DNA of 59,632 nt from Ilumatobacteraceae bacterium (GTDB lineage: Bacteria > Actinomycetota > Acidimicrobiia > Acidimicrobiales > Ilumatobacteraceae): NCBI GenBank assembly GCA_024643255.1, contig JAHENF010000014.1, positions 14,141 through 73,772 on the forward strand, given 5' to 3'. This document shows positions 25,575 through 34,898 of this stretch, piece by piece. The translations under genes were made by a program, and so were the position numbers. Within the stretch, counting starts at the first letter, position 1. Every line of letters starts with the position of its first letter. The notes beneath the pieces are model-generated. The model ran no database searches. It was not told the DNA's origin and saw nothing but the letters and a program-made list of their open reading frames with translations.

Positions 25575-25964
25575 TTACTTCGGTTCCTTGTACAGGGTCG
25601 CCTTCTTGATGCGCGAGATCGCCAGAGCGATCACGCCGCCGGCGACCACCAGCGTGATGAGGTACGCGAGCCAGGACAGCGATCCGCTGGCAGAGCGCAC
25701 CCATTCGGTCTGCAGCATGCGCAGGAGGCCGACGAGGAGCAGGACGATGCCCAAGCTGACGAGGAGCGCCGCGATGGCACCGAAGCCCAACCATCTTCCT
25801 GCGCCCTTGAGTGGGCCGACCGTCTCCTGTTTGGCGTAGGCCTTGACGTAGTCGACGATGTCACCGACCGACGCGTCTGCTTCGGCCGCCTTGGCCTTGT
25901 CGGCTCGCCGAGCCAAGCGCTGTTCGAGATCGTTGGTGTCTGACACGGGAGTCGTTTCTATCAC
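25575..25964 (-). CDS. Membrane protein of the phage holin/holin-X superfamily type
   Basis: 129 residues with two transmembrane helices: GFGAIAALLVSLGIVLLLVG and LAYLITLVVAGGVIALAI. The soluble N-terminus is charged (QRLARRADKAKAAEADAS) and the tail is basic. The pattern resembles the actinobacterial holin-X superfamily proteins, which are mostly not phage lysis proteins. The start is GTG at 25964; a GTG at 25946 is also possible. It heads a run of small genes leading into ttuB. Confidence 0.55.
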   Translation of the reverse strand: MIETTPVSDTNDLEQRLARRADKAKAAEADASVGDIVDYVKAYAKQETVGPLKGAGRWLGFGAIAALLVSLGIVLLLVGLLRMLQTEWVRSASGSLSWLAYLITLVVAGGVIALAISRIKKATLYKEPK

Positions 25965-26014
25965 GAACAGCAGACATGAGCACGATGGGTGCGGCGCGCC
26001 CCGGGGACGCTGGC

Positions 26015-26040
26015 CGGCGCCGGCCTTGGGGCCGGCGCCG
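26015..26040 (-). terminator. Hairpin terminator after the multicopper oxidase gene
   Basis: CGGCGCCGGCC and GGCCGGCGCCG form a perfect 11-bp GC stem with a 4-nt loop, 21 nt beyond the oxidase stop at 26062. There is no U-rich tract. Transcription of the 5-kb gene would end here. Confidence 0.6.
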
Positions 26041-26061
26041 ATCGCGTCGTACAGCCGTCTG

Positions 26062-29000
26062 CTACCTCGCTGTTCGGACCTGCAAGGTCGTCGACCAGGG
26101 CCCGACGCCGACGGCGTTGGTGGCGCGGATCCGGACGTAGTAGTTCTTGTTCCTCGTCAACCCGCTGATGTCCAGCGATGTCTGGTCGGCGTTCACGTCC
26201 GGGAACGATTGCACGATCGACGTGAACTGGCTGTTCGCCGCCACCTGGATCTCGAAGCCGTCAGGCTGGGCGAAGGGATACTCCCAGTCCAGGGTGAACC
26301 CGCTCCGGGTGACGTTGGCCGTCGTCAGGTTGACGGGGGCCGGCGGCAGTTTGACGTCCACAGTTGCCGGGTTCGAGTACGGAGACATGCCAGCGAGGTT
26401 CGTCGCGGCCACCCGGTACTCGTACGTGTTGCCACCGACCACCGTGAGATCGCTGTACACCACGGCAGGGGCCGCGAGCGTGCCAACGACGATGAAGGCA
26501 CCACCGTTGTCCGACCGCTCAACGGTGTAGCCGGTCTCGTTGACGGCGTTGTCGGCCCAGGTCAGGATGACCTCGGCCGCCGACATCACGGTCGCCGCGA
26601 GGTTGCTCGGCGACGCCGGCACCGCCCCTGTCCAGTCCACCGTGGCCACGTTCGAATAGTTCGACATGACGCCGTTGTCCGCGGCCACTTGATACTCGTA
26701 TGTGTTGCCGGGGGTCACCGACGTGTCCGTGTACGAGACGCTGTCGACTCCCGGGCTCGCGATCTGGACGAACGCGCCGCCGTTGACCGACCGCTCGACG
26801 ACGTAGCCGGTCTCGTTGCTGGCGTTGTCGGTCCAGGCCAGGTTGATCTGCGGCAGCGCTGGGTACGGCGTGGCGGTGAGAGCGGTCGGTGCCGCAGGGG
26901 CCGAGACGCCCCCCACCACCACGATCTCGGAGACCGAGGTCACGGTGATGTGCGGGAAACCGGTGTCGGGGGCGATGATCTCGTTGATGTTCGGGTTGGC
27001 GTAGTCGAACGTGTCCCCGACGGTGTTCTCTGCCACGACGCGGTACTGGTTGCCGTCGGCAAAGCTCGTGAGCACGAAACTCATCGGGCCGGTCGAGTTC
27101 GGCCCAGGGGCGAGCGGAACGTCCATCCGTGCGACGTCGAACCAGTTGACTCCGTCGGTCGACACCTGCACGGCGTAGGCCGTCTCGGCGATCGAGTTGT
27201 CGTTCCACGCCAGCGTGGCCGTGCCGTCGAGGTTGTCGGTGAAGGTCAGTCCGCTCGGGGCGAAGGGCGGGTAGGCGACCGACTGTGGCTGCATCATGTC
27301 CATCTCCTCGTGGGACAGGATGTGGCAGTGGAACACGTACTCCCATCCGAAGTTCACGAGGTGGTTGACGATGTCGACCGGTTCGCCCTGGCCGTTGGAC
27401 GGCGGGATGCCGATCGCGAGCACATCGGCCAGCGTGGCGCTGGCCAGCACTCCTTGGTCACCGATCTGCGGGTTGAGCGGATCCGCTCCATCGAAGAGCG
27501 GCATCATCGGGCTGAGCGCCCTGACGCTGTTCGGGATCTCCCACGGCAGCTTGGGGATGATCGGCCGGAGGGCGACGATCGTGTCCTCCAGCGGGCTCAC
27601 CCGCACCGTGTCCTTCCAGCCCAGCTCGTTGGGGTCCGGCGGGATGATGATGTTGTCCCAGGTGACCCTGTTGAGCAGCTGCACGTCGTACAGGTGGAAG
27701 TGGATCGGGTGGGTGTCGACGCCGTTGTGCGTGATCCGCCAGATCTGGGTCCCGTCGTCGTTGGTCGCGATCGGCGTCACCCTGAAATCAGGGTCGTCCG
27801 GGTCGTTCTTGGGCAGGTTGGTGGCGTCGACGATCGCGTTCGTCGGGTACACGTAGGGCATCGGATTGAAGTTGGTCAGCCCCGGCGTGGGCGGGGTCGC
27901 CTCGATGCCGAGGTTCGCCTGCATTCGCCCGTACTCGTCGAACGTGGTCGCGTTCATCTCGTCGTGGATCGCCTTGGGTTCGATCATCACCTGCGGCTGG
28001 GAGTAACCGGTCGAGCCCATCCTCAGGCTGTCGAAGCGCAGCGGCTGGTTGCCGTACTGGTCGATCCGAAGGAAGCCGTCGCACTTGTTGGTGCCATTGA
28101 GGTCGGTGCAGTTGCCGCTGGAGGCGAAGTTGGTGCCGTAGGCGGAGTTGTAGGCGGCCTGTCCGACGATGATCGGGTGCTGGCCCGACTCGAACACGCC
28201 CGAGCCGTCGGCCTTGTGGTTGAACGCCGACTGCAGCTTGTCGAGGTCGAAGGCCGGAGCTGGGGTGCCTGCGATCTTCACCTGCATGATGGTCCGCGTG
28301 TTCGGGCCGTAGCCGGGCAGGATCGAGGACGGGCCGTTCGGCCACTGGTCCGGGTATCCGGTGAAGTAGTCGTAGCTCGGCACCCGGGCCGGGAAGGCGG
28401 CCGGGGCGTCGTTGTACAGGATCAGGGTCTGGCCGGCGAACTTCGAGAAGTCGACGATGACGTCGGCACGCTCGGCGGGTGAGATCAGCAATGAGTGCTG
28501 GTCGACGTTGCCCACGTCGAAGCGGGTCGGGTCGGTGATCCAGGTGGTCACCTGCTGGCCGTCGATGACCGCCGGCTTGGGCAGGAACCCGCCCTCGGTG
28601 CCGATCTGGATCCAGTCGGGCCCGGCCGGGCTCAGGTTCAGGTCGGGGGTCGGGAAGACGCCCGCCGGATCGAGCTGGGCGGCGGCCACCTCGTCGGCCT
28701 TGAGGGCCACCTCGGTCCCGCCGACGACCTCGCCGAGCCCGTTGAGACCAGTGCTCGCCGTGGTCGGGTCGGCCACGTACCACTGGAAGTTGAAGAACCG
28801 GTCGTTCGCTGCGTTGAGCATGCGGAACCGGTACGACTTCGGCTCGAGGGTCACCGTCGGGTACGCCGTACCGTTGACGATCGGGGTGTCGTTGAACTGC
28901 TCCATCCCGGCCGACAGCAGCGTGGTGCCGGGGATCTGGGGCGGTTCGCAGTACGGGTCGGTTTGGTACGTCCAGGTCGCCGGGTCGTCGAGGTTGCAGC

Positions 29001-31047
29001 CCGCGTCGTAGTACGGGTTGTCGATCGGGCCGTACTTGGTGTCGTTGGCCGGCGGCCAGAACCACGGCCCGTACATCCAGCGTCCGTAGGCGCTCATGCC
29101 GCTCGGGTCGTTGGGGTTCTGCGCCGGCATGTAGACGTGCTGGTACCAGAAGTTGCCCTCGGAGCCCCAGCGGGCCGGGTCCCAGGTCGGGTCCTGGAGG
29201 GCGAGCTGCGCTGCGTCCGGGACGAACGTGCGGTCCTGGATGACGAGCGGGATCTGGTCGGCGGGAATCGTGCCGCTGTCGACGAGCGCCTTCTCGGTGT
29301 CGTCCTGGATGATGTAGCCGGCGGCCTCGCCCGCGTACACGTTGAGGCGCGTGATGCCCCACGCATGGTCGTGGTAGAACATCAGCCGCGCCGACTGCTG
29401 GTTGGTGTAGTAGAAGCTCGAGCAGCCGTCGTCCGGCGTCGAGCAGTCGGGCACGCCGGCGTCGATCGCCGCCTGCCCGATCATGTCCGGGACGTCGGCG
29501 ACGCTGACGCCCTGCGGGTACGGGGTGGTCTCGTCGGCGGGGGTGATCCACTGGTGCGGCGTGCCGTCGCTGATCCACGGCGTGATGCCGCCGTGCAGGT
29601 GCAGCGTGGCCCGGTTGTCCGTGTAGCAGCCAGCCGGCTTCGGGGACTGGTCGCACATCGGGTTGCGGATGTCATCCATCACGTCGCCACCGGTGGTGGG
29701 CGTCGGGTCGTAGCCGTCCATCATGGCGTCCGAGCCCATCCCGGAGCCCATGAACGTGGAGTCGACGGGCAGGAACAAGTCGCCGTCCGCCCCGGTGGGC
29801 AGCAGGTTGTAGAAGGTGATGCGGACCGCGCGGTCCTTCTGGGCGACGATGATCGGCCCCAGGAAGTGAGGATCGTCGACGCCCGTATGACCGGCAATCG
29901 TCTGCTGTGAACCATCGACCAGTTCGTTGACGAGCGGAACCCGCTTGCCGGGGACGACGCTGGTCGAGAGCTGGACGTACTCGCGCAGCAATGTCGGAGA
30001 CAGATCCGAGTGCATCTGCTCACGATGCTGGACGAGGGCGATCTCGTAGTAGTCGGTGCCCGGGAAGGTGGTGGTGTCAGGCACCGCGACCGGCAGGTAC
30101 TGACCCAGGTTGTTTTCCCCGGCATCAGTGAGGCCCGGAAGCGTGTCGACGAACTTGCGGATGCCCGGCGTCACGTAGCCGGAACCGGGCTTCTTGATCG
30201 TGATCGCCGAGATGATGCCGTTGTCGAGGACCGCGGTGGCGGTGGCACCCGCTCCCGTCGGATCGCTGATGGTGACGGTCGGAGCGTTCTTGTAACCGGC
30301 ACCGAACGCATCCATCTCGACCGACTGCATGGTCAGCGTGGTGGTTGCCTGGGCCAAGGTGGCGCCGGCGATGGGATCGAAGACCGTTCCGTTGCGGACT
30401 GCCACACCCGGCGCGGTCGAGTAGCCCGAACCTGGGCTGTCGACGACGACGGCGGTGACGGTGCCGTTCGCATCCATCAGGGCATGACCCTTCGCCTGCA
30501 CGCCGCCTGGGCCGTTCGGCAGGTCGAAGTCGACCACCGGCATGGTGTAGCCGCTGCCGCCGTTGGCCACGAAGACCCCTTCGACGCCGCCGTACGCGGT
30601 TGCCGCGGCGCCGCCGTTGCCGCTGAACGTCACGCTGGGATCGGTGTATCCCGTGCCCGGGCTGCCGACGGTCACGCCGACGACCGAGCCCTTCCTGACA
30701 ATGGCCGCGTCAGCCATGGCTCCCGTGCCGGATCCGGTGATGTCGACCTTGGCGTTCGAGTAGCCGCTTCCGGGATTCGTCACCGTGATTGCCGTGATGG
30801 CGCCGTTGGCGCCGACCGTCGCCTCGGCGGTCGCTCCGCTGCCGTTGCCGGTGACCGTGACCGTCGCGTCGGCCGTCGTGAGCTGGCTGTTCGCCCAGTT
30901 CGGATACGGCCCGAAGTAGTGGGGCACTTTGGTTTCGTCGGTGGCTGAGCTCGGTGCCGCACCGAGCGGCGCCGGTGTGGGCGCCACCACCACCATCATC
31001 GCCGCCGTCGCGGCCACCGCCATGCTGAATGCCAGCTTGTGCTTCAT
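26062..31047 (-). CDS. Large secreted multicopper oxidase with GSGYS repeats and C-terminal fibronectin III domains
   Basis: 1661 residues from the ATG at 31047, with a good ribosome site (GGGAGG, 7 nt spacing). A Sec signal peptide (MKHKLAFSMAVAATAAMMVV) is followed, up to about residue 310, by at least five repeats built on PGSGYS/PGTGYT units. The multicopper oxidase part carries all four copper motifs: HLHGG near 482, HDHA near 559, HPIHFH near 1114 and HCHILSHEEMDMM near 1243. Four fibronectin type III domains follow to the end. The oxidase is very long and probably extracellular. Substrates could be metals such as Mn(II) or Fe(II) or organics; this is unproven. Gene is monocistronic. 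Confidence 0.9.
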   Translation of the reverse strand: MKHKLAFSMAVAATAAMMVVVAPTPAPLGAAPSSATDETKVPHYFGPYPNWANSQLTTADATVTVTGNGSGATAEATVGANGAITAITVTNPGSGYSNAKVDITGSGTGAMADAAIVRKGSVVGVTVGSPGTGYTDPSVTFSGNGGAAATAYGGVEGVFVANGGSGYTMPVVDFDLPNGPGGVQAKGHALMDANGTVTAVVVDSPGSGYSTAPGVAVRNGTVFDPIAGATLAQATTTLTMQSVEMDAFGAGYKNAPTVTISDPTGAGATATAVLDNGIISAITIKKPGSGYVTPGIRKFVDTLPGLTDAGENNLGQYLPVAVPDTTTFPGTDYYEIALVQHREQMHSDLSPTLLREYVQLSTSVVPGKRVPLVNELVDGSQQTIAGHTGVDDPHFLGPIIVAQKDRAVRITFYNLLPTGADGDLFLPVDSTFMGSGMGSDAMMDGYDPTPTTGGDVMDDIRNPMCDQSPKPAGCYTDNRATLHLHGGITPWISDGTPHQWITPADETTPYPQGVSVADVPDMIGQAAIDAGVPDCSTPDDGCSSFYYTNQQSARLMFYHDHAWGITRLNVYAGEAAGYIIQDDTEKALVDSGTIPADQIPLVIQDRTFVPDAAQLALQDPTWDPARWGSEGNFWYQHVYMPAQNPNDPSGMSAYGRWMYGPWFWPPANDTKYGPIDNPYYDAGCNLDDPATWTYQTDPYCEPPQIPGTTLLSAGMEQFNDTPIVNGTAYPTVTLEPKSYRFRMLNAANDRFFNFQWYVADPTTASTGLNGLGEVVGGTEVALKADEVAAAQLDPAGVFPTPDLNLSPAGPDWIQIGTEGGFLPKPAVIDGQQVTTWITDPTRFDVGNVDQHSLLISPAERADVIVDFSKFAGQTLILYNDAPAAFPARVPSYDYFTGYPDQWPNGPSSILPGYGPNTRTIMQVKIAGTPAPAFDLDKLQSAFNHKADGSGVFESGQHPIIVGQAAYNSAYGTNFASSGNCTDLNGTNKCDGFLRIDQYGNQPLRFDSLRMGSTGYSQPQVMIEPKAIHDEMNATTFDEYGRMQANLGIEATPPTPGLTNFNPMPYVYPTNAIVDATNLPKNDPDDPDFRVTPIATNDDGTQIWRITHNGVDTHPIHFHLYDVQLLNRVTWDNIIIPPDPNELGWKDTVRVSPLEDTIVALRPIIPKLPWEIPNSVRALSPMMPLFDGADPLNPQIGDQGVLASATLADVLAIGIPPSNGQGEPVDIVNHLVNFGWEYVFHCHILSHEEMDMMQPQSVAYPPFAPSGLTFTDNLDGTATLAWNDNSIAETAYAVQVSTDGVNWFDVARMDVPLAPGPNSTGPMSFVLTSFADGNQYRVVAENTVGDTFDYANPNINEIIAPDTGFPHITVTSVSEIVVVGGVSAPAAPTALTATPYPALPQINLAWTDNASNETGYVVERSVNGGAFVQIASPGVDSVSYTDTSVTPGNTYEYQVAADNGVMSNYSNVATVDWTGAVPASPSNLAATVMSAAEVILTWADNAVNETGYTVERSDNGGAFIVVGTLAAPAVVYSDLTVVGGNTYEYRVAATNLAGMSPYSNPATVDVKLPPAPVNLTTANVTRSGFTLDWEYPFAQPDGFEIQVAANSQFTSIVQSFPDVNADQTSLDISGLTRNKNYYVRIRATNAVGVGPWSTTLQVRTAR

Positions 31048-31240
31048 GTGAGACCCTCCCATTCGGCTGGGTTGTCCCTCACGGACGGATCACATATGAA
31101 CACTCTGCGTGATATTCCGCCCGAAACAACCACGTGGAGCGATCATGTCCCCGAAGTTCTGTCATCACAAAGGGCCAAAGGTCCTCTTCCTCGGGACCAG
31201 CGCTGTGAGCGTTGACGCTCAGCACTCTGCGTCGATCAGA
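31048..31240. other. Gap upstream of the multicopper oxidase gene
   Basis: About 190 nt without a credible gene. It should hold the oxidase promoter. The palindrome CCACGTGG lies at 31132-31139. Two weak stem-loops follow: GGTCC/GGACC (31180-31198) and TGAGCG-TTGA-CGCTCA (31206-31221), the latter close to the stop of the LON-domain gene and possibly its terminator. Confidence 0.35.
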
Positions 31241-31870
31241 TCACGACAGGCGGAACTTCAGCATGGCCTCGACATCGTCGAGGATCTCATCGAGCAGATC
31301 GAGGCGGTGTGCGGGGCCATCGGCGCACAGCAGCCGGAACCGGTCTGCGGGACCGATCGGGGCAAGTGTTGCGAGGTGGTAGGTCGCCAGGAGCGGGTCG
31401 TCCACGAGCGCATCGCCGTCGAGGACCTCGCTCGGGGGCTGGTCGCCGAGCTGCGCGGCGAGCGCCACTGCGGCGCGCACACGCGCGAGGCTCGCTGCGA
31501 CGTGGAGTTCGAGACCCGGTGCGTCGGGATCGGTGTCGGGCCAGTCGTCGACGTCAGCTCGCGGATAGGGGTCGTCGTCCAGCCAGGCGTTGACCCTGAG
31601 CCGACGCGTCCCGACCGCAATCAGGGCGTAACGGTGCTGGTCGATCGCGTCGATCTGCAGCATCCTGGCGACCGTCCCGACCATCGCCCGGTCATCGCCG
31701 CCGCCGGTCTCCCAGCCGTGCATGATGAGGGTCTGGCCGAATTCGGGTTCACCATCGGCGCGGAGGCAGTCGCGGATCATGTCGCGGTAGCGCGGTTCGA
31801 AGACGTGGAGCGGAAGCACCCCTCCGGGCAACAACACGGTCCCGAGCGGAAACATCGCCATGGCGGCCAT
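31241..31870 (-). CDS. LON peptidase N-terminal (substrate-binding) domain protein
   Basis: 209 residues. It opens with MFPLGTVLLPGGVLPLHVFE, then PRYRDMIRDCL, the signature of the stand-alone LON N-terminal domain family. The ATPase and protease domains of Lon are absent, so it is not a protease. Its role is unknown. ATG at 31870 is supported by a TAACGT box 7 nt upstream; two later in-frame ATGs (31861, 31855) are possible. Confidence 0.88.
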   Translation of the reverse strand: MAAMAMFPLGTVLLPGGVLPLHVFEPRYRDMIRDCLRADGEPEFGQTLIMHGWETGGGDDRAMVGTVARMLQIDAIDQHRYALIAVGTRRLRVNAWLDDDPYPRADVDDWPDTDPDAPGLELHVAASLARVRAAVALAAQLGDQPPSEVLDGDALVDDPLLATYHLATLAPIGPADRFRLLCADGPAHRLDLLDEILDDVEAMLKFRLS

Positions 31871-31877
31871 GACGACG

Positions 31878-31883
31878 ACGTTA
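31878..31883 (-). promoter_or_regulatory. Putative leaderless -10 box (TAACGT) of the LON-domain gene
   Basis: TAACGT ends 7 nt before the ATG at 31870, with no Shine-Dalgarno sequence. Confidence 0.45.
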
Positions 31884-31917
31884 GGCCTGGGAGCGTCGGC
31901 GCGCTCGTCGGAGTGAC

Positions 31918-33423
31918 TCAGCGCGGACCGACGGTCGACGGATCGGGACCGTTCGGGTAGCTCGCGAGACGGTCGCCGAGTGCGCTCCAATACAGGCCGT
32001 AGAGGTCGGGATTCGAGATGTCGGGGGCGTTCAGGATCATGACGAATTCGATGATGCTGCCGTCCGCCGCGTCCAGATATCCCGCGAGACTCTTGACCGC
32101 AGGCGGATCGAGATCGGCAGGCGGGTTGCTGAGCGTGCCGGTCTTCGCGGTCAGGCGGCCATCCATCGCGGTCCCGACGAACTGATCGGCCAGCGTGCCC
32201 GTGCGACCGGCGACGGGCAGACCTGCCGCGACGGGTCCGCCCTCGACCCGTCGGAGCACGGCGAGCAGCGCCGCACAGGTGACTCGGTTGTCGGTGCTCA
32301 GCCCGGACGCGTCGACGAGACGCACTCCGTCCATGGGGATCCCCCATGCCCGCAGGTTGCGGTCGACCACGTCGAGTCCGGCGGCGACGGTCCCGATGCC
32401 GGCGTCGTTGAAGCCGATCTCCTTGAGCAGCATCTCGGCGGTGTCGTTGTCACTGGTGGTCAGCATCTCGGCGAGGACCGCGCTGAGTGGCTGCGACTCG
32501 ATGGAGGCCAACACCGGAAGGCTCGGATCGGCAGCCCCGGTCGACCATCCTCCGCCCACGACGACGCCGCGATCGCGCAGCAGCCGAACGAATTCGCGTG
32601 CCGCGGCGTCGTTCGGGTCGCGTTGGCGCCCGTAACGCCCCAGCGCTCGGGCATCGTTCACGACGAGCGCGTCATAGGGGCCGGCATCGACGCCCGCGAC
32701 GCCCGCGCCCCACGAGGGGATGAAGAACTCGTCGTCGTATCGGCTGCCGTCGCCGAGCACCGAGCCACCGATCGTGGTCACCCCGGCGGCGACGACCGCA
32801 TCGGCAAGACCATCCAGCGACGTCGTGTTGAATTCCGGGTACGTGTCATCCGCGATCGGGTAGTCGTTGGTGACCAGCAGCGGATCCCCGCCGCCGACGA
32901 GATACAGATCTCCGTCGATCCGTCCGTCGACCACTGGCGACGCGGCGACCGAGGTGGTGAACACCCTGTCGGCGCCCAGCACCTCCGTGGCGACTGCGGC
33001 CACGAGCAGCTTGTGGACGCTCGCCGGAATCACGGCGACGTCGGCGTTGTGGGCGGTGACCGGCCGACCGTCGACCGACACCGACAGGCACGAACGTTCG
33101 TCGATGTAGAAGGCCAATTCGTCCATCACATCCGCGAGCCGATTGTCGTCACCGACCGTCGCCATCTCCGAGGGCATCCGGCGGTAGCTCAGCAGCGACG
33201 TGGTGAGCTCGGGTGCGGCCGCAGCGGGTGACACGCCGGGAGCGGTGACGCCGCCGGGCGTTGCTGCGAGTGCGGCCTCGTGCTCGTCTGCCTGGCCGTC
33301 GCTCCACGTGAGCAGGGCGGTCAGCGCGACGACCGGGACGAGCATGATCGCGACGAGGGCGACGAAGGGCGTGGCCGGATACCTGACCGGCCCGCTGACG
33401 ATGTCGACGCGGTCATTGCTCAT
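31918..33423 (-). CDS. dacB: D-alanyl-D-alanine carboxypeptidase/endopeptidase (PBP4, DacB family), copy 1
   Basis: 501 residues with an N-terminal membrane anchor (FVALVAIMLVPVVALTALLT). The three penicillin-binding motifs are present: SVHK in IPASVHKLLVAA, SDN in LTTSDNDTAEMLL and KTG in LTAKTGTLSNPP. Such enzymes trim peptidoglycan outside the membrane. It overlaps the second copy by ATGA, and the two share about the same domain order and size, so they arose by tandem duplication. Confidence 0.92.
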   Translation of the reverse strand: MSNDRVDIVSGPVRYPATPFVALVAIMLVPVVALTALLTWSDGQADEHEAALAATPGGVTAPGVSPAAAAPELTTSLLSYRRMPSEMATVGDDNRLADVMDELAFYIDERSCLSVSVDGRPVTAHNADVAVIPASVHKLLVAAVATEVLGADRVFTTSVAASPVVDGRIDGDLYLVGGGDPLLVTNDYPIADDTYPEFNTTSLDGLADAVVAAGVTTIGGSVLGDGSRYDDEFFIPSWGAGVAGVDAGPYDALVVNDARALGRYGRQRDPNDAAAREFVRLLRDRGVVVGGGWSTGAADPSLPVLASIESQPLSAVLAEMLTTSDNDTAEMLLKEIGFNDAGIGTVAAGLDVVDRNLRAWGIPMDGVRLVDASGLSTDNRVTCAALLAVLRRVEGGPVAAGLPVAGRTGTLADQFVGTAMDGRLTAKTGTLSNPPADLDPPAVKSLAGYLDAADGSIIEFVMILNAPDISNPDLYGLYWSALGDRLASYPNGPDPSTVGPR

Positions 33424-34898
33424 CGCGGTCCGAGGTCGGCAGGCGTCGGTCCCGCCGGGTAGGTGGCGAGCGTGTCGGCGAGTTGGTTCCAGATCGGGCG
33501 GTATTCACTCTGATCGCTGATCGTGGGCCCGTTGAGGATGAGCACGTACTCCACCTCTCCCCCACCGTCGACCGGGAGATAGCCCGACAGGGCCTTCACG
33601 GCCGGCGGATCGGTGTTGAACGGCGGGTTGTTCAGGGTTCCCGTCTTTCCGAGCAGCCGACCGGCGACCGCGTGGTCGACGAAGACGTCCGACAGCGTTC
33701 CGGTCTGGCCTGCCACCGGCAGCGCTCGCCCGATCGCCGAGTCGCTGTCGTATCGCTCGACCACCGCCGCGAGTGCGGCGCACGTGACCCGGTTGTCGAG
33801 GCTGAGTCCCGACCCGTCCGACAGCACGACAGGTGTCACGTCGACGCCCCAGTCGGCCAGCTCCTGGCGGATGACCGCGAGTCCGGCCTCCCGGGTACCG
33901 CCCGCCCCGCTGTCGACGCCGAGTTCCTTGACCACGAGTTCGGCGGTGTTGTTGTCGCTGTTGCCGAGCATCTCGGCAACCACCGACGAGAACGGTACCG
34001 ACTCGACGGAAGCGAGCTCGGCCGCATCGGGCGGGGCGATCCCGGAGGACGGCCCTCCGTCGACGACGATGCCGCGCTCCTGGAGCAAACGGGTGAACTC
34101 ACGGGCTGCACCGACGTTGGGGTCGTTCGCACGAAGATCGTCACCGAGGACGCGGGCGTCGTTCGCCATCAGGGCGTCATACGGACCGCCTTCGAGTCCG
34201 GCGACGCCGACGCCCCAGCCGGGTGCGAAGAACTCGTCGTCGTAACGCGAACCGTCGCCGACGACCCCACCGGCGACCCGAGTGACCCCGGCCGCGACGA
34301 CACCGTCGGCGAGCGCATCGAGCGATGTCGGCGACGTCACCGGATAGCGCTCGAGATTCGAGTCGGGATACCAGTTCGACGACAACAGCGGGTCGCCACC
34401 GCCGACCAGGTAGAGATCGCCTTCGACGACCCCCTCCACCGGTGGCGCCGCCGCCTCGACCGTCGTGGTGTAGGTGAAGTCCGCACCGAGCCGCTCCAGT
34501 GCCACCGCGGCGACCAGGAGCTTCTGGTTGCTTGCCGGAATCACGGCGAGGTCGGCATTTCGTCCACCGACCTGTTCGCCGTCGACCGCGATCACAGCGC
34601 AGGAGCGGTCGTTGAGCGTCGCGAGGAATGGTGCGACTTCGGCCTCGAACGCCGCGCCGTTGACATCGCGCGAGACGATCGTGGGAAGACGCCGGAAGGT
34701 CATCATGGAAGTCGAGAGTGTGGGCGTCGGTGTGGGAACGGTCGCTGTCGGATCGATCGGCGGGGCAGAGGTGTCGGGGCCGCTGTGTGCCGCCGACCAT
34801 CGGTGTACCGCGAGCAAGAGCACCGCGGGGACGAGCGCGACCAGACCGAGCACGATCCACGGACCGGGTCCGCGTCGGCGACGGCGCGGAGCGTTCAC
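33420..34898 (-). CDS. dacB: D-alanyl-D-alanine carboxypeptidase/endopeptidase (PBP4, DacB family), copy 2
   Basis: 492 residues with an N-terminal Arg-rich stretch and one transmembrane helix (PWIVLGLVALVPAVLLLAVH). Motifs are SNQK in IPASNQKLLVAAVA, SDN in LGNSDNNTAELVV and KTG in LLGKTGTLNNPP. The middle segment YDDEFFAPGWGVGVAGLEGG parallels copy 1. GTG start overlaps the acyl-CoA synthetase stop as GTGA, so three genes form one translationally coupled operon. Confidence 0.92.
   Translation of the reverse strand: MNAPRRRRRGPGPWIVLGLVALVPAVLLLAVHRWSAAHSGPDTSAPPIDPTATVPTPTPTLSTSMMTFRRLPTIVSRDVNGAAFEAEVAPFLATLNDRSCAVIAVDGEQVGGRNADLAVIPASNQKLLVAAVALERLGADFTYTTTVEAAAPPVEGVVEGDLYLVGGGDPLLSSNWYPDSNLERYPVTSPTSLDALADGVVAAGVTRVAGGVVGDGSRYDDEFFAPGWGVGVAGLEGGPYDALMANDARVLGDDLRANDPNVGAAREFTRLLQERGIVVDGGPSSGIAPPDAAELASVESVPFSSVVAEMLGNSDNNTAELVVKELGVDSGAGGTREAGLAVIRQELADWGVDVTPVVLSDGSGLSLDNRVTCAALAAVVERYDSDSAIGRALPVAGQTGTLSDVFVDHAVAGRLLGKTGTLNNPPFNTDPPAVKALSGYLPVDGGGEVEYVLILNGPTISDQSEYRPIWNQLADTLATYPAGPTPADLGPR

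Noticed and set aside
25575-25964. Prophage remnant based on the holin-like protein
   Set aside because: No other phage genes, att sites or integrase are present; this superfamily is common in actinobacterial chromosomes.
25858-28482. 874-codon plus-strand open frame rich in His, Val, Asp and Arg
   Set aside because: It is antisense to the multicopper oxidase and gives only low-complexity sequence.
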